Positions 34,730 to 46,964 of a stretch of DNA of 64,000 bases are shown here, in pieces; within the stretch, counting starts at the first letter, position 1, and every line of letters starts with the position of its first letter. The notes beneath the pieces were generated by a model. The model saw only the letters and a list, made by a program, of their open reading frames with translations, was not told the origin of the DNA and did not search any database. This DNA comes from Rhexocercosporidium sp. MPI-PUGE-AT-0058. Its lineage: Eukaryota; Ascomycota; Leotiomycetes; Helotiales. The stretch spans positions 1,736,001-1,800,000 of the forward strand of contig JAGTJL010000015.1 of the NCBI GenBank assembly GCA_020746875.1, in the 5' to 3' direction. The position numbers were made by a program, and so were the translations under genes.

Positions 34730-36584
34730 CTACCACTCAGCACCTTCCCGTTTCCGAAACCTCAGCAAAGGTCCCTCCATAAACGCAGTAAAATAACTCT
34801 TCATCATGAACTCGCCATCTCTCCCCTCCCCCAGGTTCCCCGCACTCTCGAAATCCAACTTCCAGAACACAGTTGCCATCGTGAGGTACAATTCCATCAG
34901 TGCGAAGTTCTTCGCAATGCACTGTCTTGGCCCGACCGAGAACGGTGCGAAGCTCTTGCTAATCTCCTTGATCCGTTCTTTTTCTTCTCTTGCATCTTTG
35001 GAGGGGTCGATCAGCCAGCGTGTCATATCCCATTTGTAAGGCTGGGGAAAGACAGCGGGGTTTTGTTGAAGTGAATAGATTGAAGAGGCGACTTTGAGAC
35101 CTGTTGGGATGTGCTCGCCATCTACAATACATCCGGCTTCAGCTTCTCGCATCAGCGGCTGAGGCGCGACTGGAGATAGGCGCATTGACTCTGTGATTGC
35201 CGCACGCATGTAGACACAGTTGTTCAGAGCCGATCCGGCACAGATCGAAGATGCAGAGGGAAAAGCTGAGCGGATCTCTTCTGCAACTTTTGCATAAGCT
35301 GCTGGATTGCGGGCAAGATAGAAGAATGTTGCTGATAGAGAACTGGCAGTCGTATCTGAGCCGGCAACAATGAAAGTAGCGGTGTTCTCCTGGACAGTCC
35401 CTTTCGAGAGCGCCAAATCTCCGGTATCGGGGTCCTTGGCTGCTGTGAACATACCAAATACATCTTTGATGGAAGGGTCCCTGACTCTTGCTTCCGTGCT
35501 ACTTTTAATGACTGCATCGGCATAGCGTTCGAGACCCTGTATGCTCCATGCGATATGAGGGAGACATATGAGTGCGGTGATGACATGACCGGGAATGAAA
35601 GGCCACGCATGCAGGATTCCCACTATGCGGACAGACGCTTTGAGGCATTCGGTCACTCCTCGATTTGTTGTTGAGGTCAAGAGATCCCACTTCATGGAAG
35701 TCAGCGCATTTCTTCATAAAGTTTGGGAATCTGAGGTTCTCAGAGTCTTAGATCTGTCAAACCATGACCGAGAATATGCACATACCGATGTGGTAAAGAC
35801 CACCGTACTGACGACGTCCGTGGTAAGCCAATTACCTAGAGAGTGTCAGCAATTTGCGCTATTGCTGCTAGGCATAATGAATGAAAACATCAGAACCTAC
35901 ACCAAAGGTTCATATTCTTGATATTTGTCCACTCTCCAACGGCATCCTCGGGATCTTCAATCTCCCCGAGCTTCTCGATGAATGTGTTTATCACTCGACC
36001 GACTTTTGGCTCGTGCTCTCGATTCATGGTGTCTGAAAATCCTTGTTGAAAGATCTTCTTATATCTTGCATACTTGGACTTATCTCTGATGCCAATTATG
36101 TTCGTTGAGCCGTGAACCTTATACCCTTCCGCCTTTTTGATTTTCTTGCCGTTGCCGTAAATGTCTACGCAAATTCAGTCCACAGTCCAAACGTAGAAAT
36201 GGTAAAAGGGGCACTACCATGAAAACCTTGTACAGAGTTTACCAAAAGTGCGTTGGGACGATACCGAACGAATTTGCCCGCAAAGAGTTAGCGTGGTCGA
36301 GCAATCTGGGTTAAACAGCTTACCATATTTCTTGTGACATTGTTCCACATCTCGATGAACATCACCTCTGTAGGCATGGTAGACAGCATAGATGTTTGTC
36401 AATTTTCCTAACCAAGGACCAGGATACTTTGCGTATGGGTGGAGAGTCAGGCGGTAGATTAAAACACAGATGACCTATTCGCGATGAGTGAGTTTCTCAG
36501 CAGATATCTGATTAAATGTGCATAACTCACATGAGCAACAGCATAAGACAGTACAATCGAAAATAATTGAAAGTATGAAAACAT
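34730..36584 (-). CDS. Cytochrome P450 monooxygenase with a GG splice acceptor in intron 2
   Basis: Six minus-strand exons: 36531-36584, 36324-36474, 36218-36277, 35901-36164, 35786-35835 and 34730-35689, giving 512 aa. A membrane anchor is formed across intron 1, then LHPYAKYPGPWLGKL, I-helix AGSDTTASS, ExxR in ITESMRLSP and heme loop FSVGPRQCIAKNFAL (Cys ligand; Ala instead of the usual Gly after Cys-Ile). It resembles fungal secondary-metabolite P450s of the trichothecene-hydroxylase kind; no family number is assigned. Intron 2 (36278-36323) has a normal GTAAGC donor and GCTAAC branch, but its 3' end reads TTTGCGG where TTTGCAG is expected. If not spliced as GT-GG, the protein is truncated after about 68 residues. 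No other pathway genes are adjacent. Confidence 0.8.
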
Positions 36585-38838
36585 TTTGCTCAACAGACCT
36601 GCTTCAGGAATTACAGTCGCATCGATGGTGGTTTTGTGGTCAGCAACCCTCATGTAAGCCTGTGCCAGGAAAAGTGGATCAGATGCTTGGGGTCAAGGGT
36701 CAGATTGTGTCAGCACTTTCAACCCCGTCCCATCTTGGTGAGATCTTGCCGGTGGATCACTGACTCTATGCCCAGTGAGATCAATTACGGTGCCATGTTG
36801 CGCAGGCTAGCTCGGTACTTATGGTAAATCATGAGCATGCCGAGCTTGGAATCGGGAATGAACGTGGAGACTTGCTTGAGGATATCTCTCATTCACGCTT
36901 TCACCACTTGGGACTAGCTGTAGTACTTAAGCAAGAAATACGATCTAATAAAAAAGAATGAACGATCCAAGATGAGGATGGAGATTTCAAGAGTGTATTT
37001 CAAAATTGAGCGACTTGAGCTCGGAAAAGAAGAAGTTGCTTCCAAACCCAAATCACCATTCTCCACAAACACGTCAGTGTGGAGAATTTCGAAGAATATC
37101 GAAGAATACATCAACTCGACAAATGCAATATGAGAAGTCCTTCGGTACAATCACGCATGGGAACTGGACATGCTTCATATTGGCTATAGGACGAGCTGTG
37201 TAAGCAAAGCAGAGTTCTTCAAAACTGCTGGATTGAAGCTGATGAAAGAGAAGATGACAATCAATAAGAGAGTGGGGCAGGAGTAGACTACTTTGAACTT
37301 GCGACAACCAGCAACTCTATCCTCAAAATGACAATCATCATGAGAGCCCCTCACTAGCAATTCCAATCGGCACCACCTCAGTCAAAATCCCGATGATGCT
37401 TGCGATTGGTCTCACTATCACTTGTTATCTCGTTCGATTGAATGTATGCTAAGAGTGCTATCTTTCTTTCTTTCAAAAGCAATACCTGCGATCGGGCTAT
37501 GGTGGAACCATTCTAAGTTGAGATAAGCTTTGCTTTTTGCACGTTCCTACTGTACTGCAAGAAACACTTATCTTGTAGACTCAGGGACATGCCCAGGATA
37601 ATAGACGCCAAAAGTATTGTATTGCGCCTTTTGTGGCGCGCTACGAGCTTGCTGAAACACGGGAAATCTTCCCGTACCATGGTCCTGGGATGGAGTTGTT
37701 GCCACCAACTCGAGGTTTCTTTTTTTTTTTTAAAAAAAAATTCTTTCCAGATTCAGCTGCACAGCCCACTTTCTTCGTGGCTCAACCTGGGGGCCTTTTG
37801 CACCTCTCTTAAAGACCTTGCAAAACTTTCATCCCACGGGGCGGCCACTGGCCAACCAGTGCGCGTGGTATGTCTCAGCATTATCACGAAGAGGCTTTTC
37901 AGAAGCCTCGCGTTCCAATGGGATATGTTCATCCGCAGGTGGATAAACATTGCGTGGCCTGACTCAACGCAGAACCCGAGACTATCATGATATCCAATTT
38001 GGTGCAATCACCAAGGAACGCCCCAATCAAAGCCCCAAACAACGATTCGGGTACACCCGTTCAGCACCCAGCCTGATGCACAGGCACGTACTCCAAGGAT
38101 ATACCTACTACATGTTTTAAAAGCCAAATATCACATTCACACGGCCACAGCTTCATCATATCTGAAGATAAGAGAAAATCGCGCCAGTCAAAAAATTCTG
38201 TCAACCACGACGCTCTTTCATTTCATGCCTCAACTCGAGGCAATCATGTTCCAGCAACCCCCCCCCCCCCCAACTTGCCCGCGCAAGCTTACCACTGCAT
38301 CAAGTCAGATCAACGTGATTTTTCTGGGTCATCTCGCATGGGGCAATAAGCTTTGCTATTACAAAAAGTGCACTAATAGTGAGGACACGTCAATAAACAA
38401 GAGCGCCTACAAGACCCATCAAGATCGTCCATCATGCAAAGTCTTTTCCAAATTGTATCAGTGGTTCGAGTGGGCCAACAGCCGCCATATATTTGCACTT
38501 CTGCTTCTAAAATGCCTCGTGTTTTCCTTTTCTGGAAGTCTCAGCTTACTTCCCACCAATCCCCCTAGCGGCAGGCATGTCGCATATAAGTTGCTGCCCG
38601 ATATGATGGCTGCATGACCAATGATCAAAAATGTGTATCTCTAGATTGTACATCTTTGTGGGGGTTTCAGCCTTCAAATTGCAATCAGAAATCTTTGGGT
38701 CCAAGAAGCTGAAGCAGAAAATTTTCTGTTTTGTTCACACTTATAAGCAGTGGGTGCAGCTGGTTTTTTCAAAGCGCATCCGTCCCGTCCAACACAGTCG
38801 ACTGCTGAGCAGATCTCGGCCTCTTCATTACCCCCAAC
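36585..38838. other. 2.25-kb intergenic region
   Basis: No gene is supported. It holds homopolymers (a T-run followed by an A-run at 37719-37740; a C-run near 38261) and several AGATAA-type GATA motifs (about 37415, 37514, 37568, 38166) upstream of the ammonium transporter, fitting nitrogen control. The 130-codon frame at 38225 is low-complexity and not protein-like. Confidence 0.5.
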
Positions 38839-40535
38839 ATGTCGTATAGTCACATTGGAGCACCGACGGTGTTCAACGGCACACTTCCAAATGGCGGCGA
38901 TTCCAGTGTGTTGCCATGTCAGATAATGTTTGGATGTCAAAGCTAACATCTCTAGCTACAACCAATCTTAATCAATGGTACCAAAGTGGCGATCAGGCGT
39001 ATATCATAATGTGCTCTTGTATGGTGCTTGTCATGATTCCTGGCATCGGATTTCTTTACTCAGGACTGGCGCGCAGGAAATCGGCGCTCTCCATGATCTG
39101 GGCAGCTCTGGGTTCCTTCTCAATCGTCACTATTCAATGGTACTTCTGGGGCTACTCATTGGCCTTCTCTACCTCCGGCACGTCGGGATTCATCGGAGAC
39201 TTGGGACATTTGGGGTTGATGAAGACCCTTGGTAATCCTTCCCCGGGATCTCCTCTGATCCCAGAGCTTCTATATGCATTCTATCAGGTATGGATGCGAA
39301 ACTTTAATTCCATATCTACTGTGCTGACCGAAGATCTAGATGATGTTCGCTGCTACCACAGGGGCTATCGTCACCGGGGCAATAGCTGAGCGCGGCCGCC
39401 TCATTCCGATGATGGTGTTTATATTCTTTTGGGCCACACTTGTTTACTGTCCTGTTGCTTGCTGGGCCTGGAATCCCAATGGATGGGCTTTCAAATACGG
39501 TGTGATGGACTATGCTGGAGGTGAGCCCAGAACTTAAAGTTGAATCCCCGAGGCGTAGCTGACTGGTGTGAGGCGGACCCGTCGAGATCGCTTCAGGTTT
39601 ATCTGCATTCGCGTACAGCTGGATGTTGGGCAGGCGACAACAGAAGATGATGCTGAACTTCCGCCCACATAATGTATCGTTGGTCACTCTGGGGACAGTG
39701 CTGCTCTGGTTTGGGTGGCTTGGATTTAACGGTGGAAGTGCCTTTGGAGCAAACCTCAGAGCTGTGATGGCATGTTGGAACTCTTGCCTCACAGCTATGA
39801 CAGCTGCTATCACTTGGTGTCTGCTGGATTTCCGACTTGCAAAGAAGTGGTCGATGGTGGGCTGGGTATGTCGTTATCCACACATGTCTTTTACCACGAG
39901 CTGACATGATGTAGTGCTCAGGAGTTATCTCAGGCCTAGTTGCCGCAACTCCGGCGTCAGGCTTCATCCCACCATGGGCTTCCATCATTCTTGGTATCAC
40001 GGTTGGCATCGTATCCAATTTTTCGACCAAAATAAAATACTGGTGCCACATCGATGACAGCATGGACAACCTAGCAGAGCATGGCATCGCAGGCATGGTC
40101 GGGCTCCTGTTCAATGGTTTCTTCGGTGCAGATTACATTATCGGACTGGATGGCGTCTCAACTGGTCTCATTAACGGCGGTGGCCTGAACAACAACTGGA
40201 AACAACTCTACATCCAGATCGCATATATCGTAACCTGCTCGGTTTACTGCTTCATAATGTCGGCCACGATTGCATTCCTCATCAATCTTGTTCCGGGTTT
40301 ACAGCTACGGGCTAGTGAGGAGGCCGAGTTGCTGGGTATGGACGATGATCAGATGGGAGAATTTGCGTATGATTACGTTGAAGTGCGAAGGGACTACTTG
40401 GCCTGGACTCCCCCAATCGATGACGTGGGTGTCATTATTGGCATTGATGGTGATTCAAAGATGGCGAACGAGGAGTTGAGAATGAGACAGGTCACTAGCA
40501 TCCCCAAGCCCGAATCCACGGGGTTCGTGACGTAG
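38839..40535 (+). CDS. Ammonium transporter, Mep1/Mep3-like (Amt/Mep/Rh family)
   Basis: Five exons: 38839-38905, 38956-39287, 39340-39520, 39573-39865 and 39915-40535, giving 497 aa with introns of 49-52 bp. Eleven membrane spans are expected. Blocks: MIPGIGFLYSGLARRKSAL, QWYFWGYSLAFS, WNPNGWAF, WFGWLGFNGGSAFGANLRA and EHGIAGMVGLLFNGFFGADY (second pore His). At the first twin-His position the sequence is GGGPVEIASG, Glu in place of His, as in yeast Mep1 and Mep3 but not Mep2. It imports ammonium at the plasma membrane under nitrogen limitation. The acidic C-terminal tail (DDDQMGEFAYDYVEVRRDY) matches the regulatory tail of the family. Confidence 0.93.
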
Positions 40536-40918
40536 ACAGGCGTGATTGAACCAGAGAAGCCCAAGACAAGATAGGTGTGTATTTGGGTGTCGACCATTGT
40601 GATAATTGTTGGGCTGATTGAAACGGAAATTCGGCTGGACAGAAATTTTCTCTTCACAGTGTGCTTTCAATCGTATTTTCAGTTGTGGATTCGTATTTGG
40701 GACTCGGACACTAAGATAGCTGATGTTTTGAAATTTGTATCTCCTAGTCGAAATTAACCAACTGGTCAGGATCTTGGCAGCTCTATGCCGCAATGAAGTG
40801 TCCCTGTTCAAAGAAGAAATACAGCCTGTTCTGTGCCCGTCACGGACAACTGAGAAGACAGCGCAGTTATTCAAACCCCGAAGAAAAGAAATTCTAAGGC
40901 AAGGCCAGCTCATGGCAG
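40536..40918. other. Convergent 3' intergenic region
   Basis: Nothing recognised besides AT-rich sequence following the transporter stop. Confidence 0.5.
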
Positions 40919-42740
40919 CTAAGATATAAGAGACAAGTTTCCCGCGTAGACCAAATGAGCAAGAGTTGGAATATAGGCAGTCCATAGAATTCGGCCACCA
41001 GGCACGGATCTCTGTGTACGCAACAGTGTCTTTTGTTTCAGAGCCCCCCAATGCCCGAGTGCTTCCTCCATCTGCAATGGCCTCTCTGATGTCGTGATAC
41101 AGGACAACACTGCCAGTGCCCAGTTTGCCATCCGTCTAAATTTTGTCGCCGCTTGGAACAAGTTTCTACCCAGCTCTTTTGAACTTCCCTCGCAAGTCCT
41201 GTTTCAGACCCACGAATCTGATTTTTAAACCCATGGTCGAGGATTTGGCCCGGGGTACATTGAGAAATATAACGGGGTAGTTGAATTGAATAATTGCCGT
41301 GCCGGATGGGATGCGGTTGACTCCAGTCTGGGAGGCAGCATAGTACTTCTCCAAATCTACTGTGGATACTCCTTTGCCTTTGAGGAAGAGTTTTTGAAGA
41401 ATAGTACTGAAAATAAATCCAGTTGTGAGCTCAATCCCCATCTCTGCGGACACGAAGAGCGTTCACCCAAAAAGGAATCATCGAGGCGCAGAAGTCAACC
41501 ACTAACACATTCCAGTTCCCGAAGAAGACAGAAGGATGTGCATTCATCGATACACAGCGGTAATAATGACAGCCTCTAGAGCTGCTTTTGGGACACAGAG
41601 GAATGTGCCAGTCAAGGCATAGATGGATATGAGCACAGTGCCGGCCGTGAAGCTGCCATACAGGGATGATTTGACTCCCCAAATTCAGAATTAACCGCCA
41701 TGCGCGATGCTGCACCACCAAGACTCATTCCACCCATGAAGCCGTTCCGAAAATTTGCAGTTCCTAAAGACGTCAGCTTTTGGCTTTGGTATATTGTGTA
41801 ATTGTTCTTACGACCGAATCCTTTGGTCATGGCGATGTTTTTTAGCCATGAGGGCAGGAAGACAGCAAGACTAAGCTGGAAGACCTTATTGACCAGAGTC
41901 ATATCAGGGGTTTTGGGTGGAAGGAGCCCAGATGGTGCTTCTCCAGTAAGGTTGAACTTCGTCTTCTCGGTATCTTTGTTGATGACAAAGCTAATGGCCG
42001 TGAACAGAATAATAGTGATGGCATTTCTTCAATGGAAACTATCTAGACAATCTTGCTGTTCTTACCCCAATTTTTTTTTTTTTTTTTTTTTTTTTTTCAA
42101 AAGTACGCATCAAAACCAACATCACGATACCGGAAAAAACCTATGACGAATGTAACTGACTTTTTGGAGGAAGATTTGCGAAGATGGCGTGTATTTGATT
42201 CACTGTACCACTTCCGATGTCGTTCTCGCCAACGATTGCTGGGGCTTGGCCACGAGTGATGGTTATTGCAGCCGCTGATAAGAATCGAGTGAGCACTAGA
42301 TGAGACACCTGTTCGAGTAGAAAACCAGGCTTCAGGAGGTTTAAAATGAGATAGCAGTCGCCAACGGAGAAAAAAATTGTAACTGCGATAGCAGTAGTCG
42401 AGTAGCCTCCATCTGCCGACGCCCTTGATTATCTAGCAGGTAAGGATGCCAGCGATGGAAATGGGACTGGTGTCCAGCCTATGGAGTTGTCGGTCTATCG
42501 AAGTCGTCAAGAGATTGTTGGAGAAGATTGCCTTTCGATGTTCCCATGATTCAATCCAGCACAGAAGGTAGTCAACTCGCCAGCAAACCATCTTGTAGTG
42601 GAATACCAACAAGTCTCGCGCAGCCCAGAGGCTGTAGAACAAGAATTACATCGACTGTCAATTCCGCGATCTTCAGAATCAACATGAAGTTCGAGGACCA
42701 CAACACTTATCGAGCCAAGCGAGTAATTCGGAATGGACTA
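40919..42740 (-). pseudogene. Decayed SulP (sulfate/anion) transporter with STAS remnant
   Basis: Conserved pieces appear in the right order on the minus strand but in changing frames and with stops: LVGIPLQDGLLASLLPSVLD (about 42600), SAAAITITRGQAPAIVGEND (about 42260), FLPSWLKNIAMTKGFG (about 41850), MSLGGAASRMAVNSEFGES (about 41730), SAEMGIELTTGF (41450), FNYPVIFLNVPRAKSS (41290) and IRFVGLKQDLRGKFKRAG (41200). These match the membrane core and STAS domain of fungal SulP transporters; much of the STAS is missing. A TAG at 41166 interrupts KRAG-stop-NLFQ, and a roughly 30-bp T-run sits at 42068. The copy cannot encode a full transporter. It lies directly beside the nested transposon. Confidence 0.62.
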
Positions 42741-43068
42741 AACGATATTCTGGAACTGCTGGAAGATACTTCCTCCAAAAGATGTCGGTGGGATAGTGGC
42801 TTCAGATATCTTCCCCACGATGTCTTGTCAACGATATCATCATAAACCTGGATCTGCGTATATGACTGTGTTTCTTTCAGTTGGGAAAGCCGAAACGGGT
42901 GAAGCTAAGACAAAAAGTTGACTGACGGGGTTAGCAATGGTGAGAGCAGCGGCGGTTGTGAATAGCTTGCCGAAATGAACTGAGAAGAACCAGAAGAATT
43001 GGAAAATCATGTGTGCGCATTCGGGAAATTTGGCTATCAAAATCCTGACAATTGCTAGTCGCGGATTT

Positions 43069-43076
43069 GTAACGTG
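43069..43076. repeat. Left 8-bp target-site duplication of the hAT-like element
   Basis: GTAACGTG, identical to 45961-45968 on the other side of the element. Confidence 0.78.
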
Positions 43077-43248
43077 CAGCGTGTCAAAGAATTATTCCAA
43101 CTAGTTAACTAAAATTCTATTTAGTTAAATAGAATAGAATAGAATATGAATAAAAAAAATTTAACTTAAATAGAATAGTTAATTTTAGTTAGTTAATTAG
43201 CTATTCAACTATTCAACCCTATTTTTAGAAAGAAAAAAGGTATATTAG

Positions 43249-43421
43249 TGTCAGGAGCAGAATAGAGGGTAGGCTTACGGCTTAATCGGGCCTAATGCGG
43301 AGGCTTGGCGGAGGCTGGGGACTCATGTACTTAAAGGGAAATTACTCTTAGTCCTCTCTTGCTTTCTTAAAGATTAGTTTGAATTACAATTGTTATGGCA
43401 CTCTATTTTATAAACCTTATA
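43249..43421 (+). repeat. 5' LTR
   Basis: Starts TGTCAGGAGCAG and ends CCTTATA. Aligns base for base in length with the copy at 45235. Confidence 0.85.
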
Positions 43422-43568
43422 TTTTAATCTCTTTACTTATAAGGGATAGCTCGCTATTAACTCGGAGGCATTACGGAGTCGATTCGGACGATTCGATATA
43501 AACTTAATATATCGCGGAATATAAGAGCCATGTCGGTAACCTATTAAAGCGACGCCGAAAGTAGTCAT

Positions 43569-44360
43569 TTGACTGTGCTAGCGGCAAATATTGAAAGGCC
43601 TTCTTCGGCTTTTGGGCGACGACAGCGAGGCGAATACGGAGACGATATGGAGTCGATTCGGAAGCCACTAAAGCTCCGGGAGCTTTTTACTTATAAAGGC
43701 AAAACGATTAAAGAAGCACAGGCTTTTATATTAAGAGCGGAGCGTCGGTTTAAACTCGACAAGGGATACTTTTACCTTATGGATGAAGACAGAATAGCTT
43801 ATTATATGCTTGCGTTCGTAGAAAGGCCGGAAAGAATATAGATAATATATAAGTAGAGTAAAGTCGGAGAAGATACGAAAGCAAGAGTTTTGTAGGAAGA
43901 TTTTAAGATTTAGCTCCTTAATTCGATATAAGACTTGATTTCTCGGCGTTTTAACGTGTTAATTTAATATGAAGAGACTCGGTAAAAAAACGGAGAGACT
44001 ATAAACGACTTTATTAAGAGGCTCGATTGTTTAAAAGAGACTTTAAGCCTTATGAAAGACCGCCATAAGGTAAACACTTTATTTTTAAAGCTCTGGCCTA
44101 AGTTATAAAAAGACTTATTATAGCAACAGTTACCGCTTAATATACGTAAAGAAGTATTACAGCTTATACGTCGAATAGAAGCCGTAAACGTGATTACGGC
44201 TTTAATTACGGAGCCGATATAGACGAGTTACGGAATATGTATAAAGGCGACACGAGATACCTATCGATTTTGTGGTAGTATTAATCACTTTTTTAGCCGT
44301 TATATAAAGGCTATATATTATAATTGCGGAGGAAAGGGACACTTTATGAATTAATATATT
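43569..44360 (+). pseudogene. gag-like remnant of the LTR element
   Basis: The open part (to 43841) includes LFTYKGKTIKEAQAFILRAE and DEDRIAYYMLAFVE, which resemble the Ty3/gypsy-type capsid region. Stops follow, then gag-like pieces (KNGETINDFIKRLDCLKE; YNCGGKGHFMN, a zinc knuckle that has lost cysteines). TAG and TAA replace expected Trp and Gln codons. Not functional. Confidence 0.6.
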
Positions 44361-45234
44361 AAGAGAGAATAAAATACGTTTTAGCTCTGAAAGAGTTCGG
44401 TCCGGCTTTATAAGAGCGTCGATTTAGCTCTAAAAGAGCGTCGAAATACGATTTAGCTTTATAAAAGCGCCTTGAAGCTAATGACTATATTTATACTGCA
44501 GTAAACGAAGGTCTAGTAATCGATAAGCGTTATCCCGAGTAAAACTATAAGCCACAAGTAACTTATTAAGTAGTATACTCTGTACGAGCGAAGCTATTTT
44601 AGCACTTACTCAGAAGTACGAATTCAAGCTATTTAAGACGCCTTATAGAGAGAGCTAGCATAAATGAGGCACCGACTCGTCTTCAAAAGAGGCTAAGAAA
44701 CCGTCCGAATGTGCACCGAACGTGCGCCGATGAAAAGCTATAAAGTTATATTATTATAGAAATAATTTTTTTAAGTATTCCCTTTGACTTAAGATATGCT
44801 AATATACGTAGCCGGGAGGCTACCTTAAAGAGAGGGGGTAATTTAAGATAATTATAATAAACTTAGCCTGACAGAGCTTTAATACGGCTTTAAAAGAGCC
44901 ACGGCATAATATAGCTTTGGAAGAATAACGATACGACTGAGCTTCGGTAGACCTTTAAATAAGTAACGATATAGCTACGAAAGAAGCTATGGCACGATAT
45001 AACTTTAAAGATATGCGGAAGCTTTATAAAAGCATTTAAAGCTATAAGAGAACTGATTACTATTATATATGCTTTTCTGTTTTTCTCACGAGGTTTTAGA
45101 GTTTATAATAACTTAATATAAATGTAAAAGAAGATAAAGACATTACGAAGGCCTTATGAAAGAAATACAGAAGTAATACGTAGCTAAGTCGAAGGCTAAT
45201 GGCCTTAGGGACTATGGCCTAAGAGAGGGGGTAA

Positions 45235-45407
45235 TATTAGGAGCAGAATAAAAGGTAGGCTTACGGCTTAATCGGGCCTAGTGCAGAGGCTTAGCGGAAG
45301 CTGGGGACTTATATACTTAAAGGGAAATCACTTTTAGTCCCCTCTTGCTTCCTTAGAGATTAGTTTAAATTATAACTGTCGTAGCACTCTACCTTATAAA
45401 CCTTACA
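45235..45407 (+). repeat. 3' LTR
   Basis: Starts TATTAGGAGCAG and ends CCTTACA. Follows a polypurine tract; ATTAG duplication at its right edge. Confidence 0.85.
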
Positions 45408-45968
45408 ATTAGGCTTAAAATTCTAATAAAAAAGTCTTGTTAAATAAATTTATAACTAATTAAATAGCTAATTTTTATTTTTATTTTAATATAAAAGAGA
45501 TTATCTTTTATATTTATAGTTTTTACTACCGCCTTATACTCTTTTCCTGCTTCGTTCTTTAATATATTTTTAACTCTAAACCAGATTATTTCAATTCTTA
45601 AAGGTTTTTTTATTAAGTTTATTTCTTAGCTTAAATATAATAAGAGTAATTATAATTATTAAGAGTTTAATTTATAATTAATAAAGCTAAAAGAAGTAAG
45701 GTTTTACGCCGATTTTTAAAGGGTTTTTGTTACTAGCTTTACTTAATAAGCGTTAAGTATTATAAGAACTTTTCCAAATTAAGTAAAGCTGCCGTAGTTC
45801 CCGAACCGTAAATTAAGCGAGTTACTTTAATTGGCTAACTAGCCCTTACTAAGCAACTATTCAACGTTATTCTACTAGAATAGAATAACTACTGATATTA
45901 GTTAAAAAGAATAGAATAGTCACGTGTTATTCTATTCTATTCTATTCATTTGACACACTGGTAACGTG

Positions 45969-46964
45969 TAATTCGTTGGCATAGAATAGGGAAGCGGTGA
46001 TCTAGCATCACACTTCAGCTATGTACCCACGTCAATGCATTTCCCAATCGCTAATCAAAAGTGAAGAGTATGTTCGATAATGTGTATTAGTTATTGATTG
46101 TGGTTGTGTTCACAATGCAGGGTTATGCTGTCTGTTTTCCTGCCCCAGTATACGGCTAGGCCCGTCGCTTAGAGCCCAGCCACTGTTTACATCGGAATGC
46201 TTTTTGAACTCGCAAAAATTCCACGATGAGTAGCTGTCAAATATCCAAGAAACTCACCTTAAAATGGTGCAAAGCTATCTTCCTTGGTATTTCTCCGCCT
46301 CAGGGTGAGAGATGGAGCGCCTGTTGCTAATACTGGAAAGAATTCAAGTGCTTGTTGCACTTCTTATTTGTACAGCGGGGCTTCATTCGCCGGACAACAT
46401 GAATTATGGGCTTTCGATGACTTCAATCTGCCGAGCGCATGGTTTTTAAATACGAAAAGAATCATATCCTGCTCAGGGTTCGCACAAAGCTCTCGGAAGT
46501 GCAACGCTTGGGCCTTTTCGTTCGGAATGATTACTTCTGCAATTTCTACATGATGCAATTCGTTAGACTAATCCTGTGACCAACCTTCCCGAGTTACTGC
46601 TTACGGCTTCGGAGTTCGGTGCACCTTTCATTGAGAATATCACTGTAGCTAGCACCCACTCACTAGAGTACATATGCATGCTTAGAAGCCAAGACAGCGG
46701 GGTTCCTGTATTGGACAGCCGGCCGGCCTCGGTTCAATATCCCACTTTGGGATCGACGCACTAGGAATTATTTCATCCTCAAAATATTCGACAATTCTCT
46801 TTCCGAGAGTGTGAAATGTTGATTGATAGTTTTCTTAAGTAAACGAAAAACGCATCGAAGTTAGATTAGCCAACACTACACTTCGGTCTTCCATCACGAT
46901 CATTCGGTATTTATGGCAACTTCTAAGCCGAGAGCGGTGACCTCATCAAGAAATTACTGTGGAA
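45969..46964. other. Intergenic, right flank of the nested transposon
   Basis: Promoter side of the MFS gene. Short frames at 46284 (+) and 46364 (-) overlap each other antisense and resemble no family I recognise. No other feature. Confidence 0.45.

Larger units (their letters stand above)
43249..45407 (+). mobile_element. Short gag-only LTR retrotransposon, RIP-damaged
   Basis: Two 173-bp LTRs (43249-43421 and 45235-45407) flank 1,813 bp. The 5-bp sequence ATTAG lies just left of 43249 and just right of 45407 (target duplication). A polypurine tract AAGAGAGGGGG precedes the 3' LTR. The interior has a gag-like frame but no room for a full pol, so it is non-autonomous. It is inserted inside the hAT-like element. 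LTR differences are mostly C/T and G/A. Confidence 0.85.
43077..45960. mobile_element. hAT-like DNA element interrupted by an LTR retrotransposon
   Basis: The ends are CAGCGTGTCAAA (43077) and the inverse of CAGTGTGTCAAA (ending 45960), 11 of 12 matching. They are flanked by an identical 8-bp direct repeat GTAACGTG (43069-43076 and 45961-45968). An 8-bp duplication with CAG-starting ends is the hAT signature. Without the inserted retrotransposon the element is about 720 bp, very AT-rich with TAGAATAGAAT-type runs near both ends, and has no transposase; it is a non-autonomous element. Confidence 0.78.

Noticed and set aside
38225..38617. 130-codon plus-strand frame
   Set aside because: Runs through a C homopolymer and has no domain, signal or splice context.
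43085..43160. TAGAATAGAAT runs near the hAT ends considered as a CRISPR-like or satellite array
   Set aside because: Units are short, imperfect and without spacers; they are subterminal simple repeats of the DNA element.
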